Notes under the pieces: generated by a model
The model's database searches: none
What the model was told of the DNA's origin: nothing
The model's input: the letters and a program-made list of their open reading frames with translations, nothing else
Position numbers and translations under genes: made by a program
Source: Holtermannia corniformis
Taxonomy: Eukaryota > Basidiomycota > Tremellomycetes > Holtermanniales
Reading direction: 5' to 3'
DNA length: 64,000 nucleotides
NCBI GenBank assembly: GCA_001599935.1
Contig: BCIJ01000003.1
Span: forward strand, 696,926 to 760,925
Shown: one piece after another, positions 1 to 11,148 of the stretch
Numbering within the stretch: the first letter of the stretch is position 1
Layout: each line of letters begins with the position of its first letter

Positions 1-2113
1 ACCTATATGCACATCCAAGCACGCTACTGCTGCCTCGACTGGCCAACAATCTACCGCTGGCACGAAAACGCCGAGGAAATCTGTTTGCGCAGACCGACGT
101 GGGGCGCGGGCACGGGCACTGACAAGAAACGCCAGCTGGCGGCGTTCACGCTGTGGCTGTGCTATGGCTATGGTGCGCGCTTGACCGAAGGTCAGAAGCT
201 GGATGGAGCTGTATCCCACGAGGTCGGTGATTTCCATGGGCGCCAAAGTCGTCAAACTCATTGACCCAGATGTACTACAACTCGGCTGTTGCGTGCCTCT
301 CGACCGTCACGTCGCACCACTCGCTCGGCACAGTCCAAGCTTTACTCTTGCTTGCAATCTACTCGTTCCGCCATCCGCGAGCCGAGCTGAGCGTGTGGCA
401 AGTAGGCGGCCTGGCGCTCCGCACGGCCATCGAGCTAGGTCTGCACCGCCGTATCCGATCCAAAGCGGCACGAGAGAGCGATCCGTTCAAGTATGAGATG
501 CGGAAACGTGTCTGGTGGACCGTTTATACTCTTGATCGGTGCGCACGATACCGTATGACATGGTGAGACGCTGATCGATCAGGATGATCGCAATCCAGCT
601 TGGACGTCCAGTGGGGATCCACGACCGTGATATCGACATCGAGTTCCCGCTGAACCTGGATGTTGAATTCGACGATGTCGAGACGATCAGGGCTCTGCAG
701 CGGATACAGGCTGTCAATGCGGCGGCGGCGATCAAGCCGGGGGACGAGTACAACGGCGGCTACGAAGCTGTGACTTCTGTGGGTTCATCCTGGACTTTGG
801 GATCCCAGCTGACTCTGCTGCAGATGACATCGTTTATCCACAATGTCCGATTGAACCAGCTCAAGACGTCGATAGAGTGTGTACACCTTGTGCGAGTCCT
901 GCTGACGCACACAGGGAGATCATCTTCCGACTCGACTACACGACCGTGACGCGGCCAAAGCCGACGGCGCACGAGGTGGACAAGGTGTTGGCCGACTTAT
1001 TGGCGTGGAAGAATGCGCACCCGTCCATCCCCACGGGCACGCAACGGCATATCCCGATGCTCAGCAAGGAACACCTCGATATGGAGTACTACAACGTGAG
1101 TTGTCGGTTGATCGTGCGACGCTGACGTGGGCAGGGCGTGCAAGTTCTGTTGCGACCGTTGACAGCGATCAAGGATCCTGAGACGCGATATATCGTGACG
1201 TGTGCAGAGGCTGCTGCGTCGCTGTGCGAAGTGTGTGACCCGCAGTGTGCGAAAGCGTCGGCTGACGTCGTAGATCCAATATGCGTTGCTGCATCCGCTG
1301 CCGCCACTGCCCAACATGTCGACGTGGGCGCTATATCGGCTCTTCCTATCCGGCCTCACGCTACTCCATCTGTCATCGTCACACTTGGCCGTCTTCACGT
1401 CTGCCCCGCTCGACCGATCTCGGATCCACCAAGCGTTGCGGCAATGCAGTGCTTCGCTCGAGTTCTACGCGTCAAGCTTTGAGCGCGCGCGAGGCTACGA
1501 AAGCTGTTTCAACGAGCTCGTTGCCGTCTTTGAGGAACGACTGGCATCTGGCGACGCACCCTCGATCGACGGCATCAGTGTCGCGTTGCAGCCTATCATT
1601 GGGCACGGCGTGCATACGCCTCCTCCATTGCAGACACCCGGCAGCCGGGGGTTCTCTCCCGGCCAAGGGCTCGAGTTTGACTGGTCGGCGTTGATAGCTG
1701 GGCAGCAGATGCCGCCACCGATGGGGATGCAAGAGCAGCTGGCGGTCGGTGTGGACATGTCCCACCTGCGCGGTCAAGTGCATCAGCAGGGCCATCGCGA
1801 TTGGGGAGGCCGGATCGGTGAAACGAATGGGATCATTGACAGTGGAGCGAGAGACGACTTCTTCTCGTACGTATATGAAACAGCCATCAGTCAGCAACTA
1901 ATTCTCAGGCTGATGTCCTCGTTCGGTCTCGACTCGGTGATGAGCAACCTGGCCGAATCGGTGCCGATGGGCATTGCGGAACAAGGCGCATGGACGATGG
2001 AGACTTATGAAGAGGCAGAGGCAGCGGCCGTAGCTGCCAACGCGGCTGCGCGGGAATCAGTAGGCGAGGCGCGCGAGGACGGGGGTGATGAGTGGAAGTA
2101 TCCGTTTGCGTGA
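1..2113 (+). CDS. Fungal-specific transcription factor, 5'-truncated
   Basis: The window opens inside this gene, so the N-terminus and any Zn2Cys6 DNA-binding domain are not visible. What remains is the middle homology region of fungal zinc-cluster regulators: VQALLLLAIYSFR, then MRKRVWWTVYTLDR, then IQLGRPVGIHDRDIDIEFP, the typical blocks of the Fungal_trans family. The frame is continuous after removing short introns at 223-269, 539-582, 877-914, 1096-1134 and 1231-1273; each has GT-AG ends and most have a TTGAC or CTGAC branch site. A 42-nt GTACGT...CAG stretch near 1870-1911 keeps the frame open and may be another intron. The C-terminal part is Ala/Glu-rich and ends with a TGA at 2111-2113. 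Target genes cannot be inferred. The family call is secure; the 5' exon structure is less so. Confidence 0.85.
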
Positions 2114-2771
2114 GAGTCTTGTATGCGTCAAGATGAAACGCGTCGGTGCCGGCACTGAGCGAACGCGACTTTGAGTGCAATGCAGCGGCGGGATGGTGGA
2201 AAGACGTCGACGGCCGCTGCTGGCGACGGGGAGGTACATTATTGCCGCCAAGTGGGCGCAGGCGTCGATCGCACGCACAGCAGAGCTGCACAGGAGCCAT
2301 CGGGTAACATCTACTCAACCTTGCCGCACGCTCCACCCGTCCTGTGCTGTGCGCAGTCGACTCTCGAGCTCCCAAGCCCACAATCGCCAAGACTGATAAG
2401 CCCCCAAGGTTTCTGCTAAAGGGCCGCCTTGAAGATTGCAGAGGGACGACGACCCCTCGAGCTGAAACGGACGCCGTTGATCGTCCGGCGGCAAAGACAA
2501 AACACCAGCCGTGAGTTTTGGCTTTGGTTTGCACCCCTCTTGGTCGCCGTCGCCATTGTATGGCGCAGGCGGCGCGACTAGCCCGTCTGCTGTCTGCCTG
2601 CTGCTTGCTTACCTCCGCAGTTGTCACCATAGTCGCTCTCTAGCTCCGACACGGTCTTTACTCCGAACAATACGGTCGCGACGGCAACACCTTTGCTGAG
2701 CTCGAGCTCGAGCTCCTATCGGGTCGAGTCGGCTGCGCCTGATATCAACGACTTGCTCAACATCAAGCTGA
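2114..2771. promoter_or_regulatory. Intergenic region and probable ferric reductase promoter
   Basis: No recognised gene lies between the transcription factor stop and the first in-frame Met of the ferric reductase. A TGATAAG GATA-type site is at about 2394. Fungal iron genes are often controlled by GATA repressors, so it is a possible element, but one such site can occur by chance. From 2560 a frame starts MAQAARLARLLSACCLLTSA, which looks like a signal peptide. It stops at 2641-2643, and the next frame carries DTVFTPNNTVATATPLL. These may be the broken N-terminus of the reductase (see findings). Confidence 0.4.
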
Positions 2772-5148
2772 ATGCCGCTCATGGTTACGCCTTCGGGCAG
2801 TGGAGTGTATTGGGAAGATCTGCGGCTGGCGGCGGAAAGCTCGAGCACTCGGACCAACATCGTGTCCTTTGCTGCGAGCTCGGCAGACACGACCAACGCA
2901 ACGGCGCATGAGATTGCAGAGAAGGCTGCCCAGCGGTATAATAATGGTGAGCAGCCCCTCGGCCCGAGGACTAAAGCTCACCAACCCAGTGACGCTGCCA
3001 AAACACCTCTTGCTGGCCATGTTTGCCCTCTGGGCACTCTGTATCCTCGTAGTGCACCCTCGCTTTCTCGCCCGCCTCTTCGCCTCGCTCTCATCACCTG
3101 TGTCCTCACCGACGCCGAAGCGCAACGCTCGGCCAATGTCCGAGTACGCAATGACCCTCCAGCCGGGGCCCAAGCGGATCGTGAGCGGGGGCGGTTTGTT
3201 CGAAGGCTGGTGGTTCAGCTCGAGGCGCAAGAACCTACACATTTCCTCGCCTACTGGCCGACGCCAGGACATCCAGCTCATCTCGCCTCACGAGGAAAAA
3301 CCAACGGGGCGATTCCAGCCTTCACGCTCTGCGCCTGAACCTGGAGATGCAGCGTCTGCACCAGCACCATACCTCAGTCCGCCGCCTTATATCCCACAAA
3401 TGCTCAGCTTCCTTCCAAAGCCATCGACGCTGCTCATCTCGCCATTCGAGCGCTTTGGTTGCAACCACCTGACGCTGCCGAACCTCTACCTCGTCTTTTC
3501 CTACTTTGCCGTCATGGCCATCGCGTTGACCTACAAGGTCGACCTGAGCGACGTGACGAAAACCAAACTCACTGGGGCCGATTTCGTGCGTTCAGGCTCG
3601 GTCGCTGTCGCGCAGATTCCCGTCGTCGTTGCACTCGGTGTCCGTGGCAACTTTGTCGGGCTGCTGGTCGGTCGAGGCTACGAGCGTCTCAAGGTCTTCC
3701 ACAAGATTACGGGCCGCGTCATCGTTCTTGCTGCCACGTTACACACTGGATTGTACAGTAAGTGACTGGTCGTGACAAAGCCCGCAGCCCTGATGCCCCC
3801 AGTCCACAAGTGGATTCGACTCGGCGTCTGGTCAACCTACTCGACCAAACCGGTTGCCATCACTGGCTTTCTCGCCTGGGGTGCTCTGCTGCTCATCACC
3901 ATCACCTCGCTGCCGTGGGTCCGTAAAGCATGCTTTGGCATCTTTGAGGTCTGCCACTGGTTCGGCATGGTTGCTTTCCTTGCTGGAATGGCCTTCCACG
4001 TTCCCATGGCCGTCCCTTGGGTCATTGCAACCCTCATCGTCTACTTCATCTCGATGATCTTCAGTCTCACAAAGACGCGCATCGCGCACGCAACACTCAC
4101 GCCGCTCCCAGGCGCCGACACGACGCTGCTTAGCATCCCGCAACTCAAGAGTGGCTGGCGTGCCGGCCAGCATGTGCGCATCAGGGTCCCGAGTCTTGGC
4201 CTGCGCTACGGCTTCGAAGGGCACCCCTTCACGATCGCGACGGCGCCGGATGGCGAAGGCTTGGTCCTCATGTGCAAGGTCGCGGGCGACTGGACGCGTG
4301 AGCTGTACGCTGCAGCAGTCGATGGCGTGCAAGAAGAAGTTGGCGGGAAATGGGGCACCAAGGCGACTGTGATCGTCGAGGGGCCTTTTGGTGAGTGCAA
4401 GTGCCGCCGCGCTAGCAGCAGACTGACATGTCCAGGTGGAATGGGTCACACCCTGCTACCGGCGTTCTCGGGCGTGTCACTGATCTCTGGCGGGTCCGGG
4501 ATCACACACTCGCTCGCCCTCGCCCATGATCTTGTCCATCGCGCGCCTTCAGGTGTCGTGCGTGCGAAGCTCGTCGAGCTCACTTGGGTGGTGCGGACCG
4601 AAGACTTGGCTCGACCTGTCATGCCGACATTACTCGCTTTGGTCAACGACGCGCGCGAATACGAACTCGCGTGCGCCAGGAGCAACACGGCGGCGACGGC
4701 GACGGGCCTACGCGTCCGAGTCTTCGTGACGCGCTGCCCCGCCTCGTCCCCTCTCACCCTCTTACCGCTCGACGAAGATGCGGGCCAATCGTCGCCGGTC
4801 GACGAAAAGGCCGTGTACGGCGCCGACGCGTTCATCCTGTCGCGTAGCGCGTCGACCGCTTCGAATATGACCACGGCCTCGACTCGTACCGGCAAGCCGT
4901 TCAAGCCACAGTCTCGTATCACCGTCCATTCAACTCGGCCCAACTTTGATGCGCTCCTCAGCGGCACGATTACGCGTATGAACCGCTCCCTGGACCGAGG
5001 CGAAATTCCGCGTGGCTTGATCGTCACAGCATGCGGTCCTGACGGATTGATTGATCAAGCGCGGCGTGCCGTGCGGGGCATGGTCAAGGAGAACGTTGGG
5101 GACGCCGTTGGGGGCCTGGAGTTCCACGACGAAGCGTTCGGGTATTAA
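2772..5148 (+). CDS. Ferric-chelate reductase, FRE/NOX superfamily transmembrane flavocytochrome
   Basis: This protein moves electrons from NADPH through FAD and two hemes across the plasma membrane to reduce ferric iron before uptake. The first membrane span is LLLAMFALWALCILVV. The ferric reductase core follows, with heme-ligand His candidates in VFHKITGRVIVLAATLHTG, MPPVHKWIRLGVWS and EVCHWFGMVAFLAGMAFH. The FAD-binding motif is EGHPFTIATA, the NADPH-binding loop is ISGGSGIT and the C-terminus carries ACGPDGLIDQARRAV. Introns are at about 2945-2988, 3758-3787 (only 30 nt) and 4391-4435. The start is uncertain: 2772 is the first Met in the exon frame, but a plausible signal peptide lies upstream in other frames. 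The substrate (iron or copper) is inferred from the family. Confidence 0.85.
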
Positions 5149-5259
5149 ACTTGACTAGGTGTGGTGGAATGGGACCCAAACCCAAACCCAGACCGATGCA
5201 CCACTTACCGACATCCACTTCTGCACTCGCCTTGAAAGATCTTCGCTTATTCGACAATC

Positions 5260-6078
5260 ATGCCTGCGTCGGCGAGCGGTGGCGAGCTGACGATTTTTCT
5301 TACAGAGACCCACGTTACGTTCAATGGTATTACCTATTCCCTTAGTGGCAAAGTCTGGCCTTTCGAGTTGAGTCCTGTGGTATATTGTAAGGACAAGAAA
5401 CTGGACAAGACCAAGTGGAGGCCGTTGCGGACGCCGTGCCCAGGCTGCACCACGTCTTGGTCGGTGAGTGGCTTGGTACGTACACTGAGCCCGGGCTGAC
5501 GAACTGCAGTATGGGCAGAGGCGCATGGTTCGGATCACGTCCGATGGGCCCAAGGTGGTTCACTGCAATGCTTGCGGTCAGCATCAATCGAAGGCAATCG
5601 AGGCAGAGGCGATTCAGCCCAGACGCAGTGCCAAGCGCAAGGTGAGTAGGTCGCAAATTTCAGTAAGCGAATACTTACAACGTTGCAGGCCGAGACCAGC
5701 GACGACGAATCTCGTCCGTCCACGCCCATCGTGACGCGTCTCCGGTTCAAGCCAGTCGCCACAAAGCCCAGCGATGGGAAGGACGGAAACAAAGGCAAAG
5801 TCGACAAAGTGGCCGCTGGTACCTTGCGCTCTATGGACCAGCGTTATTTCAGCCCGTTGCCCATCCGCCCCTCACTCACGCTAGACAACAATGTTTCGTG
5901 TATGCGGTCGACCTTCGTTCGTCTGTCTGACCCGGAGCCCACTGGCACCGAAGAGCAAGAGCAGGCTGAGGAACCCGCGACACCGGACGGCTACTCCACC
6001 CCTCTCGACCCACACGACTCGGACACCATCAGCAACGGATCGGCATCGCGCGATGCCACGCCCGCGCCCACATCGTGA
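5260..6078 (+). CDS. Orphan protein with a paired CxxC zinc-ribbon-like motif
   Basis: Three exons (5260-5463, 5510-5641, 5689-6078) join in phase across GT-AG introns of 46 and 47 nt. The first two exons bring together TPCPGCTTSWS and VVHCNACGQHQ, giving C-x2-C, about 24 residues, then C-x2-C, a plausible single zinc-binding ribbon. The rest is polar, charged and probably disordered (SDDESRPSTPIV; a Glu-rich stretch near EEQEQAEEPATPDG). No signal peptide or membrane span is seen. I do not recognise the family. Exon joins are supported by frame and splice consensus, and the 3' end by a TGA at 6076-6078. It could be a nuclear or RNA-associated protein, but that is a guess. Confidence 0.55.
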
Positions 6079-6526
6079 TCTCGACTTCTCGAGATCCTCC
6101 CTCCCTGTCTGCACGTCGATCATCTGCTTCTTCATGTACCCCAGCAACCATGATTCCCAATCTCCCGCACTCCCCGTATGGATTTTCCCCCTTCCCCCTC
6201 CCCCGTCATCCTCTGGTTCCCTACGCAGGGTCATCATCAGTCGAACGCACGCCAACATGTTCATTGGACGTGCTGCGGCGTCATGTGTTACATGGTCTAG
6301 CGTCGGTGCGCCGAGGGAGTTTACAGGCTCAAGAGCAGAGGTGACTGTGTACTAGCGAAAGTGAAATGAAACCAACTTTTGAATGATGCCGTATCATGCC
6401 TAATGTCCATACTTGTCCCACCAGCCTTACGTGGGATGCGTTGTTACAGAGGATCCCTTCCCCGCCGCCGACGGACGCTGCTGGCAGTACAGAGTGTTCG
6501 CCATCAACATCCTCTAGCAGCTCAAC
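6079..6526. other. Intergenic spacer
   Basis: About 450 nt between the orphan CxxC gene and the ARPC2 start. A C/T-rich stretch at about 6180-6210 is followed by mixed sequence. Short open frames here have no recognisable similarity. It presumably holds the 3' UTR of the upstream gene and the ARPC2 promoter. Confidence 0.4.
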
Positions 6527-7804
6527 ATGATCCTTTTGGAGGTCAGTAACGGCGAAACCCTAAAAGAGCGAGCTCTTCTCTACCTTCGTGGACACTGACG
6601 CCGCACAGAACCACAGCGTCATCATCCACGACGTGCTCACCGAGCGTTACGTCAAGTACGTCCTCTGGCTATCTCGCTCATTCGACCCGGCTCACACTTT
6701 CGCAGACCATCCAAACTTGACATCCAGTTTGTCGACTATGACAATGTCCGATTCCACCTCTCGACCCCTTCCTCCAAGACGCAAGTGTTGCTCTCGCTCG
6801 CGATCCAGTGCTGGCCCGACCTTGAACGCTACGGCGCTCGTCAGCTTCTCGAGCAAGAGTACGGACAGTGGCTCGTGCCAGAGGCGGAGACGGAGCCCGA
6901 GCACAACGTTAGCTTGTTGATCGATCTGGAGAACGGACCTGCGGAAGGCGGTGCGTCATCGGACAGCTATACCGAACACCAAATTAACACATCGATAGAA
7001 GACCGCACGGCGCTTATCTCGCACTTGTCACTCCTCAAGCGTGCTGCCCTGTCCGCTCCCTTCCTACAAGCATTCGAGTCGCAAAAGCAGCTCCAGACAA
7101 AGTTTGCAGCCACCAACGTGCCGTCGCAGCAGGACCAAGCGGCTCCAGAACAGGGCGAGCTCATGCAGATCCGCTACCGTGAAGAAGAGGCAATCTACAT
7201 CCAGGCGAGCCATGACCGCGTCACGGTCGTGTTCAGCACCGTGTTCAAAGAGGAGACGGACCGTGTCCTCGGCAAGGTCTTTCTACAGGCACGTCTGTGC
7301 GCGCTCCTTGTCCTACAGCGAGCTGACCTGCACCCATAGGAGTTTGTTGATGCCCGTCGATTGCAATCGCTGCAGAACGCACCGCAGGTCATGTACTCTA
7401 GCCGCGAGCCTCCTCTGGAGATCCGACACATCCCCGGGTTGAAGAGCAGCGACGACGTAGGCTACGTTACGTTTGGTCCGTCATTTTCCTTTCTTCTCTC
7501 GAGCCCACGGCTCACATCCGCACAGTACTCTTCCCTCGTCACTTTGCCAACGACGCCCAAGCCATCACGACGATCGCGCGCATTCAGCTGTTCAGAGATT
7601 ACCTGCACTACCACATCAAGTGCTCAAAGGCCTACATGCACTCGAGGATGCGACACCGCGTCGCAGAGTTCCTCAAGGTCCTCAACCGCGCAAAGCCAGA
7701 GGTCGCGACGGGCGAGCGCAAGACGGCGAGGTATGTGTTGAACAGGAGGTGGACCTGGCGTGGACTGATGTGGTGACAGCGGCCGCACATTCCGCTCACG
7801 ATAG
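6527..7804 (+). CDS. ARC35: Arp2/3 complex subunit 2 (p34/ARPC2)
   Basis: ARPC2 and ARPC4 form the structural core of the Arp2/3 complex, which nucleates branched actin at endocytic sites. The start MILLE is the family's normal N-terminus and sits on a tiny 15-nt exon (6527-6541). Conserved blocks follow: [83 protein letters not shown] and [19 protein letters not shown]. Introns are 6542-6608, 6656-6705, probably 6951-6998 (48 nt, in frame), 7289-7339, 7476-7525 and 7731-7779. The 7289-7339 intron has a GC donor, needed to rebuild the invariant GKVFLQEF. The C-terminus GRTFRSR ends at a TAG, 7802-7804. Length, about 310 residues, is normal for the family. Confidence 0.95.
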
Positions 7805-7976
7805 ATGAAGATTGGGAAAGTTGTACCGAGTATCCCAAGCCGAGATGAAGTTCCATGTCGTATCATCCCTGCGTGCCATCGTATCATCCCTGCGTCATAT
7901 CGTGGCATAGCAAGTCGTCAATGTCACAGCTGACAGGCTTGATCTCTATATACAACCGACTTCTCGTTGCGTAAGG

Positions 7977-9490
7977 TCAATCGCTATCGCTCCCTCCACC
8001 AAAGACGTCCTGCTCTTGTGCTCGTTGTCTGCCATCCGTCAGTCCCATCAAGCTCATACGCTGCTTCACCACGTACGCAGCAGACTTCTTCACGACCGGC
8101 CGCTTCTTCTTCCCACCCGCCTCAGCCTTTGCACCGCGTTTCTCACCAGTCTTGGCTTTCGCGTCCGTCTCGTCCTCTGAATCGGTAAAGATCTCGACGG
8201 GACCGCTGGTCGTTCCCGTCTTTTGCTGCTTCTTGCGATACTTGTCCGCAAGGCTCTGTCACTGATCTCAGCCACCAAATACTACACAGACGCGATGGTC
8301 CAGAGCTGACCTTGAGAGCTTCAAGCCCACCGTCGCCCTCCATCGTCTTTGCCGGCGTACTGATACTCGAGGGCATACTGGGCCCCTCTTTTGACCGGTT
8401 GATCCCGATCAGAGTGTAGATGTCAGGCTTGGCGGCCGTCATGAGGATGCCGTGCTCGCGAGCCAGCGTCTTCAGTACCTGTTGCGAGATGTGAGCGCTG
8501 TCTTGCCTCACACAAGGTGGCGCTTACCTTGCGGTTCGCGTCGACGTCCCAGATGTCGTTGGTGTACAGACAGATGACGCCCTGAGAATCACTGGTCGGT
8601 GGCAGAACGCATCGAATCGATGAAAGACCTACCCTTGCCTCGGGCGTATCATCATGCGGATCAGTCGTCGAGACCTTGCACAGGATCGCGATCCCATCTT
8701 TGCTCAGTGGGCCTTCACCGACCGAGCGCGCAATAGCAGCAAACAGCCGGTCGATGTCTTCGCGCCCCGGAAAGATCAGCCTGATCTGTGCGTCAGTCGT
8801 AGCGACACGTTTGCAAGAGCTTTACGAACCACTTTCCACACGTCCAGCCGTATCTCTCTGCGATCGCTTTGATGTCTTGCGCCGCTTTTGCGTACGTCTG
8901 AGCCAGCGATCAGTCGGTGGGCGGTATAGCTCTGCTCGAGACGAACCTCGTCGCGAGCCGATTTGGCGCTTTTGACACCCTTCTTGGCGCGCACAGGATA
9001 CTTGATTTTATCATGCTGGACGAGTTAGCCATCGAGCTCATCCTGGGATGCGCGCACCTCGATCTCCTCAATCTTCTCCATGACTTTTTCGTCTAAGACA
9101 GATCCATCAGCCTTGGCGATAGTCGAATGCATGTACGATAGGTCCGAGAAGACGTACATACAGCCCTACCCTCTTCTTCAGCTTTGGCTTTGTCTTCGCT
9201 CGTCGGTTGGTCTTTGCTCGTGCGTTTGGGTCCGGCCACCCAGATCCACTATTGATCCTATCAGCACCCATGGCGTTCACGTATAGATTCGGTAGCTGAC
9301 CTCCGTCCCTATGCCCTTACAGACGGTCATTGAGGGCTTGCGCTGTCGCCATCTCATCAGCCTCGACACAACACCCGAGCAAAATCACCGTGCGCAGAAA
9401 GTCATCCATCGAGACCCCACAGGTCGGTGACCAAAAGTAGCTATCAGCCGCTTGATCATAGTTGTCCATCTTGTCTGCCATCTTTGCCAT
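7977..9490 (-). CDS. DUF1917 / BLES03-like protein (eIF4E-like fold family)
   Basis: Read on the minus strand, the exons join as WIWVAGPKRTSKDQ, then YAKAAQDIKAIAERYGWT, GKWLIFPGREDIDRLFAAIA, GIAILCKVSTTDPHDD, VICLYTNDIWDVDANRK and AAKPDIYTLIGINRS. This order matches the DUF1917 family (human C11orf68/BLES03), which has an eIF4E-like fold and no settled biochemical role. The C-terminal tail is basic (KTGEKRGAKAEAGGKKK), possibly a nuclear signal, and ends in GGGSDSD. At least seven introns of about 45-75 nt interrupt it. The N-terminal exon MAKMADKMDNYDQAADSYFW (from 9490) runs into TAA after NDRL, and the next conserved residues need a different frame, so the first junction is either misread or truly broken. 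The family call is reasonable; function is unknown. Confidence 0.65.
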
Positions 9491-10039
9491 CTTGCTCGAG
9501 CTCGAGCAGCAGTGAAGACGCCGAGATGGTTGAGATGGTTGGGTGCCCCGCGAGCGGACAGTGTCTGTTTGGCCGGGTTACGTGGACAGTGGCACCGTGA
9601 GGATACTTTCCAGCGCGAGGGCTATAACACAACAGGGACCTGTATGAAACAAGGTAGGGCTAGACAGAAGAGGAAAGGAGAAGTAGCAGAGCATTGCTGG
9701 AACCTGGACCTGGACTTGGGCCACAGCATCTTGGCGCTGGCCATCGCCCTGGCCTGGGTACGGGTCGGGCTCTGGCTCGGGCCCGTGAAAGCACTGCCTG
9801 AGGACGGGGGCGAGCTAGCCGATGTCCAGCCAGAGCTGCTCGAGCTCGAAGAACGCTCTGACAGCGAAGACGCCGGCGTCTCGTTGTCGTTGTCAACCCT
9901 CAAAGCCATACAGTCCCTTCCCCATTTGCCACCCGTAAAATATGGCACGCGTCATTTTAAGCACCAAAGATTTCCACCGTGGCCATCTACACTCACCGTA
10001 CGTTGTACCAACCCAGCAGCGCATCAGCCATCGCACACA
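9491..10039. other. Divergent promoter region between DUF1917 gene and NOP16
   Basis: These 549 nt separate two divergently transcribed genes. The plus-strand frame used by NOP16 exon 1 stays open upstream to 9452, and the minus strand has a Ser-rich 108-codon frame (9622-9948). Neither has a recognisable motif, and both overlap GC-rich repeats of CTGG/CTCG words. I see no supported gene here. Confidence 0.4.
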
Positions 10040-10932
10040 ATGGTCAACCCACGCCAACGCAACAAGGCTCGGTCCTCGACCACGCGCAAGCACACTACCA
10101 GCTCACTTCGGCGTCTGCACCAAAAGTCCCGGCGGACCAAGCCGATGCAGGGCCCGCAGATCCTACAGGATGGCTGGGACAAGAAGAAGACGGTCTTTCA
10201 AAAGTCGGTCGATCAGTGGCTACGCGTCATGAAAGTGCTGACATGAGCACAGCTACGCTGCCATGGGCCTTCTTTCGACACTGCCAGTCGCAGGCAGGGG
10301 CAAAGCGTCAAGCTCCAAAGTGCGATTACCGTTCATCCCACCGTCGACCGCGACTAGCATGGACGTTGGAGGCGATGGGGACGAGATCCCGGCTGGCTTT
10401 GGTCGGATTGTGCGAGATGCCGACGGCAATGTGATTGACATCATCCTTGCGGATGGCGAGGATGATGCCGGAGCGGAAGCGAGCGAGGACGAGGACGAGG
10501 TCGTACAGCCGGTCGAGGGCAAGACGCAAGTCGCGAGATGTGAGTCGTCTATTCCACGTCTTTAGTTGCTACGTCGCGTTGCTGCGGACGGTTTGCTGTC
10601 ATCGTCGACGATCAAGTTGATTATGGCGCTTCCCTCCCTCTCAAGCCACAACAAAGCACTATCAGCCTTCTCCTTTTCCTTTCTCGTGCTTCTTTCCAAT
10701 TCTCACAGAGCTGACCCCCGCAGCCCTCGACACCCTCGCCGCCCTCTCGGCACCCGTACAGCGCCACACTTCAGCCCAGGAAATGACCTGGCTCCGCGCC
10801 CTCGTCCGCGCGCACGGCGACGACACGGAAGCAATGAGTATGGATCTCAAGCTAAACGTGTGGCAGAAGACGCGGGGCGAGTTGAGAAAGATGATCAAGA
10901 AGGCGGGAGGCGTGGACAAGTTGAGCCGATGA
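10040..10932 (+). CDS. NOP16: Nucleolar protein 16 (60S ribosome biogenesis factor)
   Basis: Nop16 is a small basic nucleolar protein of pre-60S particles. The N-terminus MVNPRQRNKARSSTTRKH matches the family's invariant start. DGWDKKKTVFQ is followed, after an intron at 10204-10252, by NYAAMGLLSTLP, rebuilding the conserved KTV-x-NY-x-x-MGL segment. The middle is acidic (EDDAGAEASEDEDEVV). A second, unusually long intron (10540-10723, 184 nt) leads to the C-terminal domain SLDTLAALSAPVQ ... TWLRALVRAHGDD ... NVWQKTRGELRKMI, again typical. The stop is a TGA at 10930-10932. The start is fixed by family match, although the frame is open upstream. Confidence 0.92.
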
Positions 10933-11148
10933 GCGAGGCGGGGGTTGTATTGCGTGCATAGGAGGGCGGATGGATGATGGGCGTGTTTCAGTCATGGGCT
11001 GGTGTGATCTGAATATGTACGTTCATGTCTACAATGCACGGCATACAACCCGACGATCAGATCCTGCTCTCCTTGCTTCAATCCATCAATCTAGTTCCAA
11101 TCCCCTCGATCCTGTCAGTCGTCAGCTGCGCTCTATCCCACGCCTCGT

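Noticed and set aside
5175..5190. CCCAAACCCAAACCC, telomere-like repeat
   Set aside because: Only two to three units, and in the middle of gene-rich DNA right after the ferric reductase stop.
9452..10246. 264-codon frame upstream of and including NOP16 exon 1
   Set aside because: The NOP16 family starts at MVNPRQR (10040). Upstream residues have no similarity and overlap the opposite gene's first exon.
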